Source: Burkholderiaceae bacterium (GTDB lineage: Bacteria > Pseudomonadota > Gammaproteobacteria > Burkholderiales > Burkholderiaceae_C). From it: a DNA stretch of 8,333 bases. Positions 5,438-8,333 of this stretch are shown here, piece after piece (within the stretch, counting starts at the first letter, position 1; the number at the start of each line of letters is the position of its first letter). A program made the position numbers and the translations under genes. The stretch lies in contig JALRAA010000049.1 of assembly GCA_023262645.1 (NCBI GenBank), positions 1 to 8,333 of the forward strand. The letters are read 5' to 3'. Below the pieces are notes generated by a model. The model made no database searches. It saw nothing but the letters and a program-made list of their open reading frames with translations, and was not told the origin of the DNA.

Positions 5438-6844
5438 ATGTCTGTCGTCTTTCCGGAATTTGAAGAGTCATCTCCAACGATGGACCGTCAAATTGCACAG
5501 TTGCGAATTCCACCCAATTCCGTAGAGGCCGAATCGAGCGTGCTTGGGGGCTTATTGCTCGACAACTCGGCCTGGGACAAGATTGGTGACGTTCTCAGCG
5601 AAGGTGATTTTTACAGGTACGAGCATCGGCTGATTTTTTCATCCGTCAGCACGCTCATCAATGGCAACCGTGCTGCAGATGTGATCACTGTTTTTGAACA
5701 TTTGCAAAGCCAAGGCAAAGCCGACGAAGTGGGTGGCTTGGCGTTTTTGAATTCGCTCGCGCAGTACGTACCCAGTTCAGCCAATATCAGAAGGTATGCA
5801 GAAATCGTCCGAGAGCGCTCCATACTGAGAAAACTGGTGAGCGTCAGCGATGAAATTGCGACATCCGCCATGAACACCAATGGCAGACCGGTGCCGCATA
5901 TCTTGGATGAAGCAGAGCAAAAAATCTTCAATATTGGCGAAGAAGGCTCGCGCATGCGCCAAGGCTTTCAAACCATGGGCAACTTGGTGGTTCAGTTGTT
6001 GGACCGCGTGGAAGAGATGTCGCAAAACCCCAATGACATCACTGGTGTGCCTACAGGTTTTTTCGATTTAGACCGAATGACATCAGGCATGCAAGCGGGT
6101 GATTTGATTGTGCTTGCCGCAAGACCGTCGATGGGTAAGACGGCGCTTGCCATCAATATCGCTGAAAACGTGGCGCTGAACGAAGGCCTGCCTGTGGCTG
6201 TTTTTTCTATGGAGATGGGTGCATCTCAACTGGCGATTCGTATCGTTGGATCGATTGGTCGAATTGACCAAACCCGTTTGCGAACCGGCAAATTATTGGA
6301 CGAAGAATGGCCGCGTTTGACAGAGGCTGTTGAAAGATTGCGCAATGTCTCCTTATCGATCGACGAAACACCGGGATTGACTCCCTCTGAGTTGCGCGCC
6401 AGCGCCAGACGATTGGCGCGCACTTGCGGCAAGTTGGGGTTGGTCGTGGTGGATTATTTGCAATTGATGAGCGGCAGCAGCGGTGCTGATGGAGATAACC
6501 GCGCCACAGAATTGGGTGAAATTTCACGTGGCTTGAAAATGCTGGCCAAAGAATTGCAATGCCCAGTGATCGCGTTGTCTCAGCTCAACCGGGGTGTGGA
6601 ACAAAGAACAGACAAGCGTCCCATGATGAGCGATTTGCGTGAGTCGGGCGCGATTGAACAAGATGCCGATGTGATCATGTTCATCTACCGTGATGATTAC
6701 TACAACAAAGACTCTAAGGAACCAGGGGTGGCAGAAATCATCATTGGCAAGCAACGAAACGGCCCCACGGGAACGGTCAAGCTGACATTCCTCAAGCCCA
6801 TCACGAAATTTGAATCGTATGCGGGTATGAGCTCTGACTATTGA
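5438..6844 (+). CDS. dnaB: Replicative DNA helicase DnaB
   Basis: DnaB is the hexameric 5'-3' helicase that unwinds DNA ahead of the replisome and recruits the DnaG primase. The 468 residues match the family. The N-terminal domain begins with the familiar IPPNSVEAESSVLGGLL at 24-40 and runs to about 125; a linker follows, then the RecA-like motor from about 200. Visible motifs are Walker A ARPSMGKTA at 228-236 with Lys234, Walker B LVVVDYLQL at 335-343 with Asp339, SQLNRGVEQR at 381-390, SDLRESGAIEQDADV at 398-412, and the arginine-finger region GKQRNGPTG at 437-445. No intein or insertion interrupts it. AGAGGA with a five-base spacer supports the ATG at 5438 over a later ATG at codon 15. It has its own likely promoter. 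The stop lies three bases from that of the facing PhoH gene. Confidence 0.98.
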   Translation: MSVVFPEFEESSPTMDRQIAQLRIPPNSVEAESSVLGGLLLDNSAWDKIGDVLSEGDFYRYEHRLIFSSVSTLINGNRAADVITVFEHLQSQGKADEVGGLAFLNSLAQYVPSSANIRRYAEIVRERSILRKLVSVSDEIATSAMNTNGRPVPHILDEAEQKIFNIGEEGSRMRQGFQTMGNLVVQLLDRVEEMSQNPNDITGVPTGFFDLDRMTSGMQAGDLIVLAARPSMGKTALAINIAENVALNEGLPVAVFSMEMGASQLAIRIVGSIGRIDQTRLRTGKLLDEEWPRLTEAVERLRNVSLSIDETPGLTPSELRASARRLARTCGKLGLVVVDYLQLMSGSSGADGDNRATELGEISRGLKMLAKELQCPVIALSQLNRGVEQRTDKRPMMSDLRESGAIEQDADVIMFIYRDDYYNKDSKEPGVAEIIIGKQRNGPTGTVKLTFLKPITKFESYAGMSSDY

Positions 6845-6847
6845 GGG

Positions 6848-8333
6848 CTATAAAACTTCGCTGGCGAAATCAGCCAATCTTGAGCGTTCGCCCCTGGCGA
6901 GGGTGATGTGCCCGCCGTGTGGCCAACCTTTGAATCGGTCGACTGCGAAAGTGAGTCCTGAGGACCCTTCAGTCAGGTAGGGCGTGTCGATTTGGGCAAT
7001 GTTGCCCATGCAAATGATTTTGGTTCCGGGGCCAGCGCGTGTGATCAGCGTTTTCATTTGTTTGGGCGTTAAATTTTGCGCCTCATCAATGATCACAAAT
7101 TTGTTTAAAAAAGTCCGGCCACGCATGAAATTCAAACTCTTGATTTTGATCTTGCTTTTGATCAATTCATTGGTAGCGGCCCGTCCCCATTCGCCAGCGC
7201 TGGTATCGGTTTTGCCAAGCACTTCTAAATTGTCATCCAGAGCGCCCATCCAAGGCCCCATTTTTTCTTCCTCTGTGCCGGGTAAGAAACCAATGTCTTC
7301 ACCCACACTGACAGTTGCTCGCGTCATGATGATTTCTGTATAGCGACGCTCATCGAGCACTTGCACCAAACCAGCGGCCAGAGCCAATAAGGTTTTACCT
7401 GTGCCCGCAGTGCCGGTCAGTGTGACGAAATCTACGTCGGGATCCATGAGCATGTTGAGGGCAAAGTTTTGTTCCCTGTTGCGGGTGGTGATGCCCCATG
7501 CTGCATTTTTTAAGTGACTGTAGTCTTTGAGGGTTTTGAAAACGGCTGACTTGCCACGAATTTCTGTGACTCGGGCGTATAAGCTGGGTTCGCCGGGCGA
7601 TTCAAAGTAAACAAATTGGTTGATGTGCATGTTGGCAACCACGGACCCGCTGATGCGGTAGTAGGTGTGACCAGCGCTTTGCCAACTTTCGACCGTTGTC
7701 GCTTGCTTGGACCAAAAATCAGGTGACAACGCCAATGCGCCTGAATACAAGAGATCGCCGTCTTCGAGGGTCTTGTCGTTTTGGTAGTCCTCTGCGTGTA
7801 AGCCCAATGCGCGGGCTTTGACTCGCATATTGATGTCTTTGCTGACCAAAACGACTTGCCGTTTGGGGTATACATCGCCAAGCGCTTTGACCACTCCCAA
7901 AATTTGGTTATCAGCTTTACCCTGTGGCAGACTGGTGGGGAGTTCGTAAGACAAAGGAATGGTTTGGAAGAAAAGCTTTCCTCCCACTTCTTTGTTACCA
8001 GTTGCAGAGAGTTCTATACCTTTGGAAATGTCGGAATTACTCACCCCAACCAATGCGTCAAGTGTGCGACTGGTTTGGCGGGCATTGCGCGCCACTTCGG
8101 TCATGCCCTTTTTGTGGCTATCGAGTTCTTCCAAAACGATCATGGGAAGAAATATGTCGTGCTCTTCGAACCGAAACAAACACATGGGGTCGTGCATCAA
8201 GACGTTGGTGTCAAGCACAAACAGTTTTTGTACGGTTGATTTCTTTTTTAGAGGTGCAACCCGTGATGGTTCAGCGTTGCGTTCGCCGGTTGATGGTTTG
8301 TAGCGGGCTTCGGTATTTGAACTGTCTTGTCGC
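6848..8333 (-). CDS. PIN-domain PhoH family ATPase (PhoH2-like), 5'-truncated
   Basis: The minus-strand frame is open from the right edge to the TAG at 6848-6850, giving 494 visible residues, so the start lies beyond the window. A GTG at 8216-8218 is an internal Val just before the PIN core, not the start. After a lysine- and serine-rich leader of about 38 residues comes a PIN nuclease-like domain, with FVLDTNVLMHDP at about 38-49, an LEELDSHKKG acidic site near 67-76, KADNQIL near 139-145 and VSKDINMRVKARALG near 163-177. A middle beta-rich part follows. The PhoH P-loop ATPase has Walker A GTAGTGKT at about 307-314, GEDIGFLPGTEEEKMGPW, and Walker B FVIIDEAQN at about 412-420. It ends with the usual RGERSRLADFASEVL. 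Relatives of this architecture (mycobacterial PhoH2) act as RNA helicases and ribonucleases. The substrate here is unknown. All expected PIN acidic and ATPase residues appear intact. Confidence 0.95.
   Translation of the reverse strand, partial: RQDSSNTEARYKPSTGERNAEPSRVAPLKKKSTVQKLFVLDTNVLMHDPMCLFRFEEHDIFLPMIVLEELDSHKKGMTEVARNARQTSRTLDALVGVSNSDISKGIELSATGNKEVGGKLFFQTIPLSYELPTSLPQGKADNQILGVVKALGDVYPKRQVVLVSKDINMRVKARALGLHAEDYQNDKTLEDGDLLYSGALALSPDFWSKQATTVESWQSAGHTYYRISGSVVANMHINQFVYFESPGEPSLYARVTEIRGKSAVFKTLKDYSHLKNAAWGITTRNREQNFALNMLMDPDVDFVTLTGTAGTGKTLLALAAGLVQVLDERRYTEIIMTRATVSVGEDIGFLPGTEEEKMGPWMGALDDNLEVLGKTDTSAGEWGRAATNELIKSKIKIKSLNFMRGRTFLNKFVIIDEAQNLTPKQMKTLITRAGPGTKIICMGNIAQIDTPYLTEGSSGLTFAVDRFKGWPHGGHITLARGERSRLADFASEVL

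Noticed and set aside
6846..6875. Nested inverted repeats GGCT...TTCGCTGGCGAA...AGCC at the dnaB/PhoH junction as a bidirectional terminator
   Set aside because: The inner repeat has only a two-base loop, the outer arms are four bases with unequal gaps, and no T run follows on either strand.
8216..8218. GTG as the start codon of the PIN-PhoH gene
   Set aside because: It would start inside the conserved FVLDTN strand, and the frame remains open for 38 further codons to the window edge, so the real start lies outside.

Overview
This window looks like an ordinary chromosomal core segment of a betaproteobacterium, most likely order Burkholderiales and possibly close to Comamonadaceae. Three things point there. 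The first is the gene order rpsF-priB-rpsR-rplI-dnaB, with a beta-type PriB whose N-terminus begins MNRVDL. The second is a divergent ppsR/ppsA pair. The third is a long PIN-PhoH ATPase. GC content looks moderate by eye. I see no mobile element, tRNA, rRNA, CRISPR array, prophage or foreign-looking island.

Layout, left to right. (1) Bases 1-366 hold the 3' part of a GlcG/HbpS-like (DUF336) gene on the + strand, cut by the window edge. (2) 372-1193 on the minus strand is ppsR, the regulatory kinase/phosphorylase of PEP synthase; it converges on gene 1 with a 5-base gap. (3) 1194-1368 is the divergent intergenic region. (4) 1369-3759 is ppsA, PEP synthase. (5) 3760-3859 carries a probable promoter and an RNA leader that resembles the S6:S18 autoregulatory element. 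(6) 3860-5284 is the compact cluster rpsF-priB-rpsR-rplI, ended by a clear intrinsic terminator at 5302-5331. (7) 5332-5437 is a dnaB promoter region with one exact and one near-exact DnaA-box-like 9-mer. (8) 5438-6844 is dnaB, the replicative helicase. (9) 6848 to the right edge, minus strand, is a PIN-PhoH gene that converges on dnaB with a 3-base gap and runs out of the window at its 5' end.

How the genes work together. PpsA makes phosphoenolpyruvate from pyruvate for gluconeogenesis, and PpsR switches it by phosphorylating the Thr two residues before the catalytic His; that Thr is present here. S6, S18 and L9 are ribosomal proteins. PriB and DnaB belong to replication and replication restart, so the middle of the window couples translation and replication genes, as is usual in this lineage. 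No gene stretch is left unexplained, and no gap without a gene exceeds about 175 bases.

I did not find a new multi-gene system. The two observations most worth a second look are both non-coding. One is the rpsF leader, where two mutually exclusive folds either hide or expose the CCG triplet and the ribosome binding site. The other is the DnaA-box-like sites just upstream of the dnaB promoter.
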